A stretch of 64,000 nucleotides of DNA from Paracoccus lichenicola (GCF_009708075.1 NZ_WMBT01000001.1:602032-666031), one strand, 5' to 3'. Shown: positions 44,301 through 54,204, numbered from the stretch's first letter. Made by a program: numbers and translations. The notes: generated by a model not told the origin, from the letters alone.

Positions 44301-45617
44301 TCAACCGCCGCGCTTCAACCGCTGCGACACGAACCAATCGAGCCGCTTCTTCAACTCGCGCTCGAAGCCACGCTCGACGGGAACGTAAAGCACCGGGCGC
44401 TTCATGCCCTCGGGGAAATAGTTCTGGCCGGAAAAGCCGTCCTCGGCGTCGTGGTCATAGGCATAGCCCGCCCCATAGCCCTGGTCCTTCATCATCTTGG
44501 TGGGCGCGTTCAGGATATGGGAGGGCGGCATCAGGCTGCCGGTGCGCTTCGCCTCGGCGCGCGCGGCCTTGTAGGCGACATAACCCGCGTTCGACTTGGG
44601 CGCGAGCGCCAGATAGATCACCGCCTGCGCCAAGGCCAACTCGCCCTCGGGGGACCCAAGCCGTTCATACAGGGCCCAGGCATCCAGGCAATGCCGCTGC
44701 GCCGCCGGATCGGCCAGGCCGATATCCTCGACCGCCATGCGGGTGATGCGGCGGGCGAGGTAGCGGGGATCCTCGCCCCCTTCCAGCATCCGCGACAGCC
44801 AATACAGCGCCGCATCGGGGTCGGACCCCCGCACCGACTTGTGCAGGGCCGAGATCAGGTTGAAATGCTCGTCCCCTGCCTTGTCGTATTTCGCCGCCCG
44901 CCGCATCAGCCGCTGCGCCATGGCGGGGGCATCGACCGGCTTGTCGGTCTTCCAGGCCGCCACCTGCTCGATCAGGTTCAGGGCGGCGCGGCCGTCGCCG
45001 TCGGCCATCTCCAGCAGCGCATCCCGCGCCTCGGCGGTCAGGGGCAGCTTGCGGCCCAGTTCGCGTTCGGCCCGCTGCGCCAGCAGTTCCAGGTCGCGCA
45101 GTGACAGGCGTTCCAGCACGATCACCTGGGCGCGCGACATCAAGGCGGCGTTCAGCTCGAAGGACGGGTTTTCGGTCGTCGCACCGACCAGAAGGATCGT
45201 CCCGTCCTCCATATGGGGCAGGAAGCTGTCCTGCTGCGCCTTGTTGAAGCGGTGGATTTCATCGACGAACAACAGGGTGCCGCGCCCCTGCTGGCGCCGC
45301 AGCTTCGCGGTCTCGAACACCTTGCGCAGTTCCGGCACGCCCGAGAAGATGGCGCTGATCTGCACGAAGGCCAGGTCGGTCTCATCGGCCAGAAGCCGCG
45401 CGATGGTGGTCTTGCCGACACCCGGAGGTCCCCACAGGATCAGGGACGACAGGCTGCGGGACGCCAGCATGGATCCCAGCGGCCCGTCCGGGCCAAGCAC
45501 CTTGTCCTGGCCGATCACGTCGCCCATGCGCACGGGGCGGATGCGGTCGGCCAGGGGTCGCGCCGCCGGGGGTGGCGGCGGATCGGACAAGGGGCTGGCG
45601 TCAAACAGGTCGGGCAT
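44301..45617 (-). CDS. rarA: Replication-associated recombination protein RarA (MgsA)
   Basis: 438 residues of the AAA+ clamp-loader clade. Walker A is GPPGVGKTTI, Walker B LLFVDEIHRFNK, sensor 1 VGATTENPSFELN. The C-terminal domain has KSNAGYVAYKAA and PTKMMKDQGYGAGYAYDHD, typical of RarA. It acts at stalled forks with RecA and SSB. ATG 45617 (MPDLFDASP) is the natural start; 50 bp separate it from luxI. Confidence 0.93.
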   Translation of the reverse strand: MPDLFDASPLSDPPPPPAARPLADRIRPVRMGDVIGQDKVLGPDGPLGSMLASRSLSSLILWGPPGVGKTTIARLLADETDLAFVQISAIFSGVPELRKVFETAKLRRQQGRGTLLFVDEIHRFNKAQQDSFLPHMEDGTILLVGATTENPSFELNAALMSRAQVIVLERLSLRDLELLAQRAERELGRKLPLTAEARDALLEMADGDGRAALNLIEQVAAWKTDKPVDAPAMAQRLMRRAAKYDKAGDEHFNLISALHKSVRGSDPDAALYWLSRMLEGGEDPRYLARRITRMAVEDIGLADPAAQRHCLDAWALYERLGSPEGELALAQAVIYLALAPKSNAGYVAYKAARAEAKRTGSLMPPSHILNAPTKMMKDQGYGAGYAYDHDAEDGFSGQNYFPEGMKRPVLYVPVERGFERELKKRLDWFVSQRLKRGG

Positions 45618-45667
45618 GATACACCATCTTAGGCCTGCAAGGCCCTGGCGCACAAGATGTGCCAGCC

Positions 45668-46258
45668 TTAGTGCATCTTGGGCGCCAAGTTGATCGCGAC
45701 GCACTGGAAATTGGCATCGTCGATCCACATCACCCGGCCAATCGCCTCGGCATCAAGGCCGCAACGGCCATACCAGCGCGGCCAGCTGGCCCCCGTCAGG
45801 GCGATCAGCCGGGTGGCGCCCAGTTCGCGGGCCGACCCGGTCATCGCCTCGACCATCTTGAAGTGGACCTTGCGGCGGTACATCTGCGGAATGTCGTGGC
45901 AGACGAACACGCGCGAACATTCCCAGACCTGGTCATCGACCGGCGCCTCGGCGTCCAGCAGATCCTGCGGGATCGAGCCGCCCAAGATCCCCTTTTGCGC
46001 GTCGCGGATCATGTAGCTGTAGATGCCGCAGCGCGCGGTGGTCGGCGTCAGGCGGAAGCCCGCCAGGATCTCGCCCTTGTCGTGGACGGCGATCCAGCGG
46101 CTTTGCGGCGTGTCGTACTGGTCGAACTCCATGTCCTCGGCTTCGGGCAGATCCCAGTTCTTCTGGATGATGAAGCTCTGCTTGCGTGCGCGAAAAAGCT
46201 TGGCGAACAACTCGCCATGGTTGTGGAGGTTGGAAAAGGAAAGCGTGGTCGTCTGCAT
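45668..46258 (-). CDS. luxI: Acyl-homoserine-lactone synthase (LuxI family)
   Basis: 196 residues. The invariant set is present: Arg25, Phe29, Trp35 (RARKQSFIIQKNW), Asp46 and Asp49 (EFDQYDT), Arg70 (LAGFRLTP), Glu114 and Arg117 (WECSRVFV). It makes an AHL signal from S-adenosylmethionine and acyl carrier; chain length cannot be told. The ATG at 46258 follows AGGAG. It lies 64 bp after luxR on the same strand. Confidence 0.93.
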   Translation of the reverse strand: MQTTTLSFSNLHNHGELFAKLFRARKQSFIIQKNWDLPEAEDMEFDQYDTPQSRWIAVHDKGEILAGFRLTPTTARCGIYSYMIRDAQKGILGGSIPQDLLDAEAPVDDQVWECSRVFVCHDIPQMYRRKVHFKMVEAMTGSARELGATRLIALTGASWPRWYGRCGLDAEAIGRVMWIDDANFQCVAINLAPKMH

Positions 46259-46322
46259 GGTCAAAACTCCTGGGGTGTAAGGATAAACCCCTCCCCGCAT
46301 CACGGCTCCCCTGGGCGAAGGT

Positions 46323-46934
46323 CTAGAGCAGACGGTATTCCTTGGCCCTTTGCAGCGCCTCGGCCGTCGTGCGTGCATTCAGTCTTTCGCGGACCGAAAT
46401 CAGCCTTGCCTTGAACGCGCTTTCGGTGATGCCAAGTTTGGCTGCCGCTGCTGCATGACGATCGCCCTCCGCAACACAACGAAGGGCCTCTTTCTGAGCC
46501 TTCGTGAGGCTCGCCGGCGGCTCCGTGATATCGTGAAGCCGACGTACCGTGGTCGAGATCTCGGCGATCTCGTCATCCGTGAATTCGCGGTCATCGCGCG
46601 CGAAGCTGGCGATGGTGCGGGAACTGATCGGACCGCAGGACACCGTCAGGCCGAAGGTCAGGCCGTGCTGCGCCGCGTCCTTGAGAATGCTGAACGGATC
46701 GGGGATCGGCAGGCTGGACCAGCGGCAGGCCCCTGTCGTGGAAAAGCCCCAGGCGATCGTCGGGTCACGCAGCGCATAGCCGTTCTGGGAATAGAACTCC
46801 GACCATTCCTCGGGATAGGTCTGGAACTGCATCAGGGGGGCGGCGAAACGGATGTGCAAGCCGACAAAATAGCCGGTCGGGGCTATTTTCCCCAACTTCC
46901 GCAAGCCTGCATTGATATCTGCGCGTGATGACAT
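46323..46934 (-). CDS. luxR: LuxR-family quorum-sensing regulator
   Basis: 203 residues, a little short for the family (~230-250). The autoinducer-binding domain has YPEEWSEFYSQNGYALRDP with the conserved Trp, Tyr and Asp. The C-terminal LuxR helix-turn-helix is LTKAQKEALRCVAEGDRHAAAAAKLGITESAFKAR. It should bind the AHL made by the neighbouring LuxI. A strong promoter ends only ~6 bases before the ATG, so the message may have no leader. Confidence 0.92.
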   Translation of the reverse strand: MSSRADINAGLRKLGKIAPTGYFVGLHIRFAAPLMQFQTYPEEWSEFYSQNGYALRDPTIAWGFSTTGACRWSSLPIPDPFSILKDAAQHGLTFGLTVSCGPISSRTIASFARDDREFTDDEIAEISTTVRRLHDITEPPASLTKAQKEALRCVAEGDRHAAAAAKLGITESAFKARLISVRERLNARTTAEALQRAKEYRLL

Positions 46935-46939
46935 GACTT

Positions 46940-46968
46940 TTTAGACAAATTGCGTTCAGTAGCGTCAA
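46940..46968 (-). promoter_or_regulatory. Promoter of luxR
   Basis: Minus strand TTGACG (46968-46963), 17 bp, TCTAAA (46945-46940). Transcription would start at or within a base or two of the ATG at 46934. I saw no clear lux-box palindrome in the 200 bp upstream. Confidence 0.65.
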
Positions 46969-47186
46969 CGGACAATGTAGTAGTGACGGATATTTCTTGC
47001 CATATCATTAAAGGGATGGGAGATCCCACCAATGCGGCCATCCAGCGGAATTCCTGCGCTGCCAGCCGATCTTCGCCAGCAACTGCTGGCGATGCCCCTG
47101 ACAGCCGGCGAAAAAAGCGAAGTGGCGCGGGCGTTGCTGAAGCTGGCGCCGCCCCGGGAAAATATGCGCAAATTGTCGCAACACCA
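46969..47186. other. Gap between luxR promoter and rplQ terminator
   Basis: 218 bp with no credible reading frame or repeat. It probably only holds upstream regulatory DNA for luxR. Confidence 0.45.
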
Positions 47187-47223
47187 AGAAAAACGCCCCG
47201 CAGGCTGAAAAAGCCGCGGGGCG
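47187..47223 (-). terminator. Terminator of the rplO-rplQ operon
   Basis: On the minus strand an 8-bp stem, CGCCCCGC/GCGGGGCG, extended by GGCT/AGCC around a short loop, is followed by TTTTTCTT. It lies 26 bp after the rplQ stop. Confidence 0.85.
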
Positions 47224-47248
47224 TTTGATTCGGTGACCTAGCGTCCGC

Positions 47249-47668
47249 TTAGTCGGCGTCGGCGGTTTCGGCCTCGACGCGGGCACGGTCCGCGGCGCCC
47301 TTGGCCGAGGTGTCGCGGTCAACCAGTTCGATGATCGCCATCGGCGCCATGTCGCCATAGCGGAAGCCGGCCTTCAGGATGCGGACGTAACCGCCCTGGC
47401 GGTCCTTGTAGCGGGCGCCCAGGACCTCGAACAGCTTGGCCGTGTGCGCGTCCTGCTTCAGCTGCGCATGGGCCTGGCGGCGGGCGTGCAGGTCGCCGCG
47501 CTTGGCCAGCGTGATCAGCTTTTCGACGATCGGGCGCAGTTCCTTGGCCTTGGGCAGGGTCGTCTTGATCTGCTCGTGCTCGATCAGGGAGCCGGCCATG
47601 TTGGCGAACAGCGCCTTGCGGTGTTCATGGGTGCGGTTGAGGCGGCGATAGCCACGGGCGTGACGCAT
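47249..47668 (-). CDS. rplQ: 50S ribosomal protein L17
   Basis: 139 residues, [20 protein letters not shown], ending in a short Asp/Glu/Ala tail (AETADAD) common in this family. It binds 23S rRNA near the exit tunnel. It is last gene of the operon, separated from rpoA by a 149-bp gap holding a palindromic repeat. Confidence 0.97.
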   Translation of the reverse strand: MRHARGYRRLNRTHEHRKALFANMAGSLIEHEQIKTTLPKAKELRPIVEKLITLAKRGDLHARRQAHAQLKQDAHTAKLFEVLGARYKDRQGGYVRILKAGFRYGDMAPMAIIELVDRDTSAKGAADRARVEAETADAD

Positions 47669-47754
47669 GATTTTCTCCTATAGCGTTTTTGCTTTGTCCG
47701 GCAGCCCATGCGTGCGGGCCGCTCTCCTTGGGGCGGGATGCCCGGGGGTCGCAA

Positions 47755-47813
47755 GGTGCGTGCAAGCACGCACCCTACGGGTTTTATGTAGGGTGCGTGT
47801 TCACACGCACCGC
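47755..47813. repeat. REP-like palindromic repeat, double unit (rpoA-rplQ gap)
   Basis: GGTGCGTGC-AA-GCACGCACC, then CCTACGGG, a short spacer and TAGGGTGCGTG-TTCA-CACGCACCGCC. Each half folds into a GC-rich hairpin. It matches 63860-63920 closely and the single unit at 58701-58725. Confidence 0.75.
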
Positions 47814-47817
47814 CACG

Positions 47818-48834
47818 TCAGAACTGGTCGTCGAACCGTTTCGCCAGATCCTCGATGTTTTCCGGCGGCCAATCGACCACGTCCATGCCCAGGTGCAGGC
47901 CCATGCCCGACAGGACTTCCTTGATCTCGTTCAGCGACTTGCGGCCGAAGTTCGGGGTGCGCAGCATCTCGGCTTCGGTTTTCTGGATCAGGTCGCCGAT
48001 ATAGACGATGTTGTCGTTCTTCAGACAGTTGGCCGAACGGACCGAGAGTTCCAGCTCGTCCACCTTCTTCAGCAGGCGCGGATCAAACTCCAGACCATCC
48101 TCGGCGTCCTGGCGGTTGGCCGATTCCGGCTCGTCGAAGTTCACGAAGACCGACAACTGGTCCTGGACGATGCGCGCGGCATAGGCCACGGCGTCTTCCG
48201 GGGTCAGCGAACCGTCGGTCTCGATCTTCATGGTCAGCTTGTCGTAATCCAGCACCTGCCCCTCGCGGGTCGGCGTGACTTCATAGCTGACGCGCTTCAC
48301 GGGCGAGAAGATGGCGTCGATCGGGATCAACCCGATGGGCGCATCCTCGGGGCGGTTCTTGTCGGCGGCGACATAGCCCTTGCCCGTCTGGACCGTCAGT
48401 TCCATGTTCAGGTCCGCGCCGTCATCCAGGTGGCAGATGACGTGGTCGCGGTTCAGGACCGTGATGCCGGCCGTTTCCTGGATGGCGCTGGCCTTGACCT
48501 CGCCCGGGCCTTTCGCGGACAGGGTCAGGCGCTTCGGCCCTTCCACGTCCATCTTCAGCGTCACGCCCTTGAGGTTCAGGACGATGTCCGTCACGTCCTC
48601 GCGGACGCCCGCGACGCTGCTGAATTCGTGCAGGACGTTGTCGATCTGGACCGAGGTGATGGCCCCGCCCTGCAGCGACGACAGCAGCACGCGGCGCAGG
48701 GCGTTGCCCAGCGTCAGGCCGAAGCCGCGCTCCAGCGGCTCGGCGACCAGCGTGGCCGTGCGGGTGGCATCCGCGCCCGGCTTGACGACCAATTGCGTCG
48801 GCTTGATCAGCTCGGCCCAATTCTTGTGGATCAT
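47818..48834 (-). CDS. rpoA: RNA polymerase subunit alpha
   Basis: 338 residues. The N-terminal dimerisation domain has [22 protein letters not shown], and the C-terminal DNA-binding domain has [26 protein letters not shown]. It organises polymerase assembly and contacts activators and UP elements. ATG 48834 ([12 protein letters not shown]) is standard. It is the second-last gene of the operon. Confidence 0.98.
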   Translation of the reverse strand: MIHKNWAELIKPTQLVVKPGADATRTATLVAEPLERGFGLTLGNALRRVLLSSLQGGAITSVQIDNVLHEFSSVAGVREDVTDIVLNLKGVTLKMDVEGPKRLTLSAKGPGEVKASAIQETAGITVLNRDHVICHLDDGADLNMELTVQTGKGYVAADKNRPEDAPIGLIPIDAIFSPVKRVSYEVTPTREGQVLDYDKLTMKIETDGSLTPEDAVAYAARIVQDQLSVFVNFDEPESANRQDAEDGLEFDPRLLKKVDELELSVRSANCLKNDNIVYIGDLIQKTEAEMLRTPNFGRKSLNEIKEVLSGMGLHLGMDVVDWPPENIEDLAKRFDDQF

Positions 48835-48949
48835 GCGTTTGCCTCCATTCTTGTCCCCGTCCCATGTCCGTGGCCGGAAACGCCCGAGGTTGAAAACGTA
48901 AAGACCGAACCGCGCCACAGGGCGCGGTCCGGGTAAGGGTTGTCTGAAA

Positions 48950-49339
48950 TCAGACGCGGCGGCGCTTTGGCGGGCGGCAGCCGTTATGCGCGATCGGCGT
49001 CACGTCGCGGATCGCGGTGATGTTGAAGCCGACCGAGGCCAGCGCGCGCAGCGCCGATTCGCGGCCCGAGCCGGGACCCTGGACTTCGACTTCCAGGGTG
49101 CGGACGCCGTGTTCCTGGGCCTTGCGGCCCGCGTCTTCGGCGGCCATCTGCGCGGCATAGGGGGTCGATTTGCGCGAACCCTTGAAGCCCATGGTGCCGG
49201 CGGACGACCATGCGATCGCGTTGCCCTGCACGTCCGAGATCAGGATCTTGGTGTTGTTGAAGCTGGAATTCACATGCGCAACGCCGGTGGCGATGTTCTT
49301 GCGTTCCTTGCGCTTCATGCGGGTCTTGTCGCGTGCCAT
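48950..49339 (-). CDS. rpsK: 30S ribosomal protein S11
   Basis: 129 residues, with [26 protein letters not shown] and the end [11 protein letters not shown]. It lies in the 30S platform near the mRNA exit. The usual neighbours rpsM and rpoA are on either side. Confidence 0.98.
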   Translation of the reverse strand: MARDKTRMKRKERKNIATGVAHVNSSFNNTKILISDVQGNAIAWSSAGTMGFKGSRKSTPYAAQMAAEDAGRKAQEHGVRTLEVEVQGPGSGRESALRALASVGFNITAIRDVTPIAHNGCRPPKRRRV

Positions 49340-49351
49340 ATCCCGTTCCCC

Positions 49352-49720
49352 TTATTTCTTCTTGCCAGCGATGGGCTTCGCCGGACCTTTGCGGGTGCGG
49401 GCATTGGTGTGGGTGCGCTGACCGCGGACCGGCAGGCCGCGACGGTGGCGCAGACCGCGATATGAACCCAGGTCCATCATGCGCTTGATGTTCATCTGGT
49501 TTTCGCGGCGCAGGTCGCCTTCGACGGTCAGGTTCGCATCGATGTATTCGCGGATCTGCAGCACTTCGGCATCCGACAGGTCGTTGACGCGGCGGGACGG
49601 GTCGATGCCGACGGCCTCGCAGATCTGTCCGGCATACATCGGGCCGATGCCGTGGATATAGGTCAGGGCGATCGGGACGCGTTTCCCGGTCGGAATGTTG
49701 ACGCCAGCAATACGAGCCAC
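49352..49720 (-). CDS. rpsM: 30S ribosomal protein S13
   Basis: 122 residues, [26 protein letters not shown], with the basic tail [21 protein letters not shown] that reaches the P-site tRNA. It lies in the 30S head. A structured leader and possible promoter precede it (49742-49879). Confidence 0.98.
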   Translation of the reverse strand: MARIAGVNIPTGKRVPIALTYIHGIGPMYAGQICEAVGIDPSRRVNDLSDAEVLQIREYIDANLTVEGDLRRENQMNIKRMMDLGSYRGLRHRRGLPVRGQRTHTNARTRKGPAKPIAGKKK

Positions 49721-49741
49721 GCGTTATCCTTTATCGGTTGC

Positions 49742-49802
49742 GGTTCCGTAACGCCGGAACCTTTTTTCACAACGGAAGGCCCGAAAGCCATGCCTTCGGG
49801 CC
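49742..49802 (-). promoter_or_regulatory. Two hairpins in the rpsM leader
   Basis: GGTTCCGTAACGCCGGAACC (49742-49761) and a second with arms GGCCCGAA and TTCGGGCC (49778-49802). On the message they lie between the possible promoter and the rpsM start. In E. coli the alpha operon leader binds S4 for feedback; whether this structure does so is unknown. Confidence 0.5.
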
Positions 49803-49852
49803 GCTGATGGGCCACCCGCCGAATGGGGTGATTCTCTTGCGAGATGCCGTGA

Positions 49853-49879
49853 CTTATAAGCCGCTGACTGCCGCGTCAA
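49853..49879 (-). promoter_or_regulatory. Possible promoter of rpsM-rpsK-rpoA-rplQ
   Basis: Minus strand TTGACG (49879-49874), overlapping the adk stop, and TATAAG (49858-49853). Both boxes are near consensus, but the 15-bp spacing is short. Confidence 0.4.
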
Positions 49880-50547
49880 GTGCCCGTGGCGATTTCGCTT
49901 GACACAGGCAGGACAGCGGCAATCTGCCCCGCGACCTGGTCCATGGCGGCCAGCCCGTCCACCGGCGCCAGCTTTCCCTTGGCATAGTAATAGCCGATCA
50001 GGGGCGAGGTCTTCTTGTAATATTCCAGAAGCCGCGTCTTCAGGCTGTCCTCGTTGTCGTCCGCCCGCCGCCGCAGGTCGGTCGAGCCGCAGACATCGCA
50101 AACGCCATGCCTTGCCGTGGGCTTCGTCTCGTCGTGATACACCTCGCCGCAATGGCCGCAGGTGTAGCGGCCGGTGATGCGGCGGACCAATGCCTCGTCA
50201 TCCACCTGCATCTCGATCACCGCGTCCAGCACCATGCCGGTTTCGTCCAGCAGCTGGCCAAGCGCATCGGCCTGGGCCAGCGTGCGCGGGAAGCCGTCGA
50301 AGATGAAGCCGTTGCCGCCTTCGGACAGCTTTTCGCGGATCAGGCCGATGACGATCTCGTCGGTGACAAGCTGGCCCCGGTCCATGACATCGGCCACGCG
50401 CTTGCCCATCTCGGTCCCCGAGGACCGCGCGGCGCGCAGCATGTCGCCGGTGGACAGCTGTACCAGCCCCCGCTCCTCGACCAGCTTGCGGGCCTGCGTT
50501 CCCTTGCCGGCACCCGGCGGCCCCAGCAGAATGATATTGATCGTCAT
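49876..50547 (-). CDS. adk: Adenylate kinase, zinc-lid type
   Basis: 223 residues. The P-loop is [11 protein letters not shown]. The lid has two Cys pairs, CGHCGE and CDVCGS, forming a zinc site, as in long-form adenylate kinases. It converts AMP and ATP to two ADP. The position between secY and rpsM is normal for the spc/alpha boundary. Confidence 0.97.
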   Translation of the reverse strand: MTINIILLGPPGAGKGTQARKLVEERGLVQLSTGDMLRAARSSGTEMGKRVADVMDRGQLVTDEIVIGLIREKLSEGGNGFIFDGFPRTLAQADALGQLLDETGMVLDAVIEMQVDDEALVRRITGRYTCGHCGEVYHDETKPTARHGVCDVCGSTDLRRRADDNEDSLKTRLLEYYKKTSPLIGYYYAKGKLAPVDGLAAMDQVAGQIAAVLPVSSEIATGT

Positions 50548-50582
50548 CGTTGGTCTGTCCCCCTCGTCAGCCCGTCGGGCCG

Positions 50583-51953
50583 TTAGCGGCGCGACGGTGC
50601 GCGACGCGGCTTTGCGCTTCCTTCCTTGCGTTTACCACGCAACTGGGATTTCTCAATCAGGCCTTCGTATTGATGGGCCAGAAGATGGCTTTGCACCTGG
50701 TTGATGGTGTCCATCGTGACCGACACCACGATCAGGACCGAGGTGCCGCCGAAATAGAACGGCACCGACCACTGGTGGCGGATGATTTCCGGCAGCAGGC
50801 AGACCGCCGCCAGATAGGCCGCGCCGATCACCAGCACGCGGTTGACCACGTAGTCCAGGTATTCCTCGGTCCGCTTGCCCGGACGGATGCCGGGGATGAA
50901 GCCGCCCTGGTTCTTGAGGTTGTCGGCCACATCGTCGGACTTGAAGCTGACGTTGTGGGTGTAGAAATAGGCGAAAAAGACGATCATCCCCGCGAAGAAG
51001 ATCAGATACAGCGGCTGGCCCGGCCCGAAATAGGCCAGGATCGTGGACATGATCGGCCCGGTCTGGTTGCCCGAGAAGGTCGAGATCGTGATCGGCAGCA
51101 GCAGCAGCGACGACGCGAAGATCGCCGGAATGACGCCCGCCGGGTTGACCTTGATCGGCAGGTGGCTGGACTGGCCGTCATAGATCTTCATGCCGACCTG
51201 GCGCCGGGGATACTGGATGCGGATCTTGCGCAGCGCCCGCTCCATGAAGACCACGAAGGCGATCACGGCCACGACCATCACGATCACGCCCAGGATCACC
51301 GGGGTGGAAATCGCGCCCGACCGCCCTTGCGCAAAGAAGTTCGCCAGCGCCGCCGGGATTTCGGCCACGATGCCCACGAAGATGATCAGGCTGATGCCGT
51401 TGCCGATGCCGCGCGCGGTGATCTGTTCGCCCAGCCACATCAGGAACATGGTGCCGCCAACCAGGGTGATGACGACGGAGGCCTGGAAGAACAGCCCCGG
51501 ATCATGCGCAAGGCCCCCGGCCTCCAGCGACTTGGCCAGGCCGAAGGCCTGGAACAGCGCCAGCGCCACGGTGCCATAGCGCGTGTACTGGTTGATCTTC
51601 TTGCGCCCCTGCTCGCCTTCCTTCTTCAGCTGTTCCAGCGAAGGCACCATCGAGGTGAGCAACTGCACGATGATCGAGGCCGAGATATAGGGCATGATGC
51701 CAAGCGCGAAGACGCCCATGCGGCCAAGCGCGCCGCCGGTGAACATCGACAGGATGCCGCCGATCCCGGCCTGCGCCTGATCCATGAAGTTGCGCAGCGC
51801 CCCGCCGTCGATGCCCGGCACCGGGATATAGGTGCCAAGCCGATAGATGACCAGCAGCCCGATCGTGAACCAGATGCGCTGGCGAAGTTCCGTGGCCTTG
51901 CCGAATGCGCTCCATGAAAGGTTCGCGGCCATCTGTTCTGCGGCTGACGCCAT
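50583..51953 (-). CDS. secY: Preprotein translocase subunit SecY
   Basis: 456 residues with ten membrane segments. [13 protein letters not shown] is the first-segment/plug region, and the last loops [23 protein letters not shown] match the cytosolic C5 region that contacts SecA and the ribosome. It is the central pore of SecYEG. 34 bp separate it from adk. Confidence 0.97.
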   Translation of the reverse strand: MASAAEQMAANLSWSAFGKATELRQRIWFTIGLLVIYRLGTYIPVPGIDGGALRNFMDQAQAGIGGILSMFTGGALGRMGVFALGIMPYISASIIVQLLTSMVPSLEQLKKEGEQGRKKINQYTRYGTVALALFQAFGLAKSLEAGGLAHDPGLFFQASVVITLVGGTMFLMWLGEQITARGIGNGISLIIFVGIVAEIPAALANFFAQGRSGAISTPVILGVIVMVVAVIAFVVFMERALRKIRIQYPRRQVGMKIYDGQSSHLPIKVNPAGVIPAIFASSLLLLPITISTFSGNQTGPIMSTILAYFGPGQPLYLIFFAGMIVFFAYFYTHNVSFKSDDVADNLKNQGGFIPGIRPGKRTEEYLDYVVNRVLVIGAAYLAAVCLLPEIIRHQWSVPFYFGGTSVLIVVSVTMDTINQVQSHLLAHQYEGLIEKSQLRGKRKEGSAKPRRAPSRR

Positions 51954-51976
51954 GTTTTTCCGTCCCGTGTCATGAC

Positions 51977-52012
51977 GGCGCCGCCGGCCCGTTTCCGGGG
52001 ACCGGCGGCGCC
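51977..52012 (-). other. GC hairpin between rplO and secY
   Basis: A perfect 11-bp stem, GGCGCCGCCGG (51977-51987) with CCGGCGGCGCC (52002-52012). No T run follows on the minus strand, so it is more likely an mRNA structure than a terminator. Confidence 0.55.
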
Positions 52013-52061
52013 AGGAAAACCTGAGGGCTATCTATGGGGCGCGGACGCCCCGATCAACAGC

Positions 52062-52538
52062 TTATTCCGCCGCCGCAGCCACGACCGGCAGCGTCACCTT
52101 GCCGCCCGCCTTCTCGACCGCCTCGACCGCCGATTTCGACGCGCCGGTGACGGTGATCGTCACGGCCGCCGTCAGCTCGCCCTTGGCCAGCAGGCGCACG
52201 CCGTCAAGCTTGCGGCGCACCAGGCCCGAGGCGACCAGCGCGTCCTCGGTCAGTTCGGCGCCCGCGTCGATCTTGCCCGCGTCGATGAAGGTCTGGATCT
52301 GGCCCAGGTTGACCACCGCGAAGGATTTCGCGTTCGGCTTGGTGAAGCCGCGCTTCGGCAGCCGGCGATACAGCGGCATCTGGCCGCCTTCATAGCCGTT
52401 CAGCGCCACGCCGGAACGAGAGCTTTGGCCCTTGATCCCGCGCCCGGCGGTCTTGCCCTTGCCCGAACCGGGACCGCGCGCCACGCGCTTTTTCTTGCGG
52501 TTCGCGCCGTCGTTGTCGCGGATTTCATGCAGTTTCAT
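52062..52538 (-). CDS. rplO: 50S ribosomal protein L15
   Basis: 158 residues. [22 protein letters not shown] is followed by the Gly/Lys-rich [20 protein letters not shown]. It assists late 50S assembly. It is first gene after the break in the spc operon, and its own promoter lies ~100 bp upstream (52636-52664). Confidence 0.97.
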   Translation of the reverse strand: MKLHEIRDNDGANRKKKRVARGPGSGKGKTAGRGIKGQSSRSGVALNGYEGGQMPLYRRLPKRGFTKPNAKSFAVVNLGQIQTFIDAGKIDAGAELTEDALVASGLVRRKLDGVRLLAKGELTAAVTITVTGASKSAVEAVEKAGGKVTLPVVAAAAE

Positions 52539-52635
52539 GTCGCTTCTCCTAAGCCGGACGCGCCCCCGAAGCGAAAACGGGGCGGACACGGCATGTCTTG
52601 TTTCGTGAATCGGCGCCCGGTGGCACCCGGCAGGG

Positions 52636-52664
52636 CGTATAAACGGAACGCCGGCCTGGGGCAA
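52636..52664 (-). promoter_or_regulatory. Promoter of rplO-secY-adk-... block
   Basis: Minus strand TTGCCC (52664-52659), exactly 17 bp, TATACG (52641-52636). It restarts transcription downstream of the rpmD terminator and the two inserted genes. Confidence 0.7.
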
Positions 52665-52765
52665 GCCTTGCTTTCCCGCCCGGACAAGCGCCCGGACAAG
52701 CGGATGTGAGTTGCCGTCGCGCGCCATCGCCCTATCAGGGCCGCATTAGCCTTTGGACCACAGCC

Positions 52766-53374
52766 ATGACTCGCATCGCCCTTGCCCTTGCCGCCCTGAT
52801 CTGCGCCCCCCTGGCCGCGCAGGCCGAGCCGACCTTCTGCACCGCCCGCATCAACGGCCAGGACGTGCCCCTGGCCTATGACCCACAGGAACCAGGCTTG
52901 CGCGACCATTTCAGCCGGCGCGAGATCCTGTTCACCTCGTGGGGCCGCGACACCTGCCCCAGCTATGTCGTGCTGCGCAGCCTGACGCCCGACCTGACGG
53001 ACGACCAGCGCGGCCCCTTCTGCCTGCGCCACGACAAGGCCAGCGATTCGATCATCGGCTATGACCTTGGCCAACGTGATGCCTATGGCCGCTGCGAGGC
53101 GCCCGCGAAAACCGTCTGCCAGCGGGTGAACCAGACCAGGAACGCGGCGGTCGCCATCACCGGCGCGGCGGCCAGGGGCGCGGTCAACGGCGCGCGCGCC
53201 CTGCCCGACGGGTCCGGCGCGGTGATCCTCAGCGGATCGCAGGGCTATATCGCGGGCGCGCTGTCCTCGATCGGCGGGGCGGCGGCGGCCGTGGCCTCGT
53301 CGCCCGCGATCGTCGCGGGGGCGGCGGTGTCGGTCGTGGCGGTGGGCGGCGCGGTCTATGCCTGCCGGGAATAG
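52766..53374 (+). CDS. Secreted protein of unknown function
   Basis: 202 residues. The signal peptide MTRIALALAALICAPLAAQA is clear. The mature part has several Cys (FCTAR, DTCPSY, FCLRHD, GRCEAP, TVCQRV) that could form disulfides. A Gly/Ala/Ser-rich hydrophobic end (AGALSSIGGAAAAVASSPA, AVSVVAVGGAVYACRE) resembles a glycine-zipper membrane segment. It runs against the surrounding ribosomal genes. A possible promoter is TTGCCG (52711-52716), 16 bp, TATCAG (52733-52738). I do not recognise the family. Confidence 0.75.
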   Translation: MTRIALALAALICAPLAAQAEPTFCTARINGQDVPLAYDPQEPGLRDHFSRREILFTSWGRDTCPSYVVLRSLTPDLTDDQRGPFCLRHDKASDSIIGYDLGQRDAYGRCEAPAKTVCQRVNQTRNAAVAITGAAARGAVNGARALPDGSGAVILSGSQGYIAGALSSIGGAAAAVASSPAIVAGAAVSVVAVGGAVYACRE

Positions 53375-53376
53375 CA

Positions 53377-54087
53377 TCAGAACTCCAGCCATGTGCCGAT
53401 CCTGATCGCGGGTTCGCTGGGACCGGCCAGGGGCGCGACAAAGCCGATCTCCAGCCTTGCCGGCCCGGTCAGGTCATACACGACCGAGGTCGCCAGCTTG
53501 GCCGAGAAATCAGTATCCTTGCGCGCCTCCAGCCGAAGCTGGTTCACCACGGCCCAGAGAGGCGTCGGACGCAGGCCGACCGTCAGGTCCAGCTTGGTGA
53601 CGATCTCGGGCGTCAGATAGGCGTACTGGATGCTGGTCAGGCCTTGGCGGACGGTCACTTCCTCGGTCTTGCCCGCGACCTTCACCCGCGCCTCGGCGCT
53701 CAGCCAGCCGCCGTCCCATGGACCCGAGAAGCCGCGCCCCCACATCAGCGCCGCCTGGCTGAGCGGCAGCAACTCGCCCCCGCGGCGAATGACGCCGATG
53801 CCTGTCGCATAGGAGAGCTTGTTCGGCCCCTCGCCCCGATCCAGCGATTTCTGATACCACAGCATGGCGCTGGTTTCGCCGACATTGGTGTGGCTGACCT
53901 CCAGCCCCACGGTCCGGCGGCGGCTCAGGCCGTATTCGGTGTAAAGCCCGGTATAGGAATTGCCCGCATCGTCCCGTTCACCGGACAGGGCGATGAAGGA
54001 ATGCCCGGGATCACGGGACCAGGGACCGGCATGGGCCGTCACCGCCAGAAGAAGCCACAGGATGCAGCCAGCTAGAACGCGCGTCAC
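53377..54087 (-). CDS. Exported beta-rich protein of unknown function
   Basis: 236 residues from GTG 54087, where a signal peptide follows (VTRVLAGCILWLLLAVTAHA). The mature part alternates short strands with Tyr/Trp/Gly (YTEYGLSRRRTVGLEVSH, LSYATGIGVIRRGGELL, LRLEARKDTDFSAKLATSVVYD) and ends in WLEF. A final aromatic residue is a feature of outer-membrane barrel proteins, so a small barrel is likely. The frame is open to ATG 54174, but that would put 29 residues ahead of the signal. It lies after the rpmD terminator. Confidence 0.7.
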   Translation of the reverse strand: MTRVLAGCILWLLLAVTAHAGPWSRDPGHSFIALSGERDDAGNSYTGLYTEYGLSRRRTVGLEVSHTNVGETSAMLWYQKSLDRGEGPNKLSYATGIGVIRRGGELLPLSQAALMWGRGFSGPWDGGWLSAEARVKVAGKTEEVTVRQGLTSIQYAYLTPEIVTKLDLTVGLRPTPLWAVVNQLRLEARKDTDFSAKLATSVVYDLTGPARLEIGFVAPLAGPSEPAIRIGTWLEF

Positions 54088-54180
54088 TCGGGGTGGTCCC
54101 TGTCCGGTTTGAGCCACCACCGAACCTAAGGGGCGAATCGTTAGGATAAGGTTAACCGGACGGCACCCCCTCAAAGGAAA

Positions 54181-54204
54181 ACGCCCCGGATTTCTCCGGG
54201 GCGT
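54181..54204. terminator. Terminator after rpmD
   Basis: A perfect stem, ACGCCCCGGA (54181-54190) with TCCGGGGCGT (54195-54204). On the minus strand TTTTCCTTT follows; on the plus strand CTTTCC follows. It ends the upstream spc operon 25 bp after the rpmD stop. Confidence 0.85.

Noticed and set aside
51977..52012. Terminator between rplO and secY
   Set aside because: The stem is perfect but no T run follows on the transcribed strand, and secY needs read-through.
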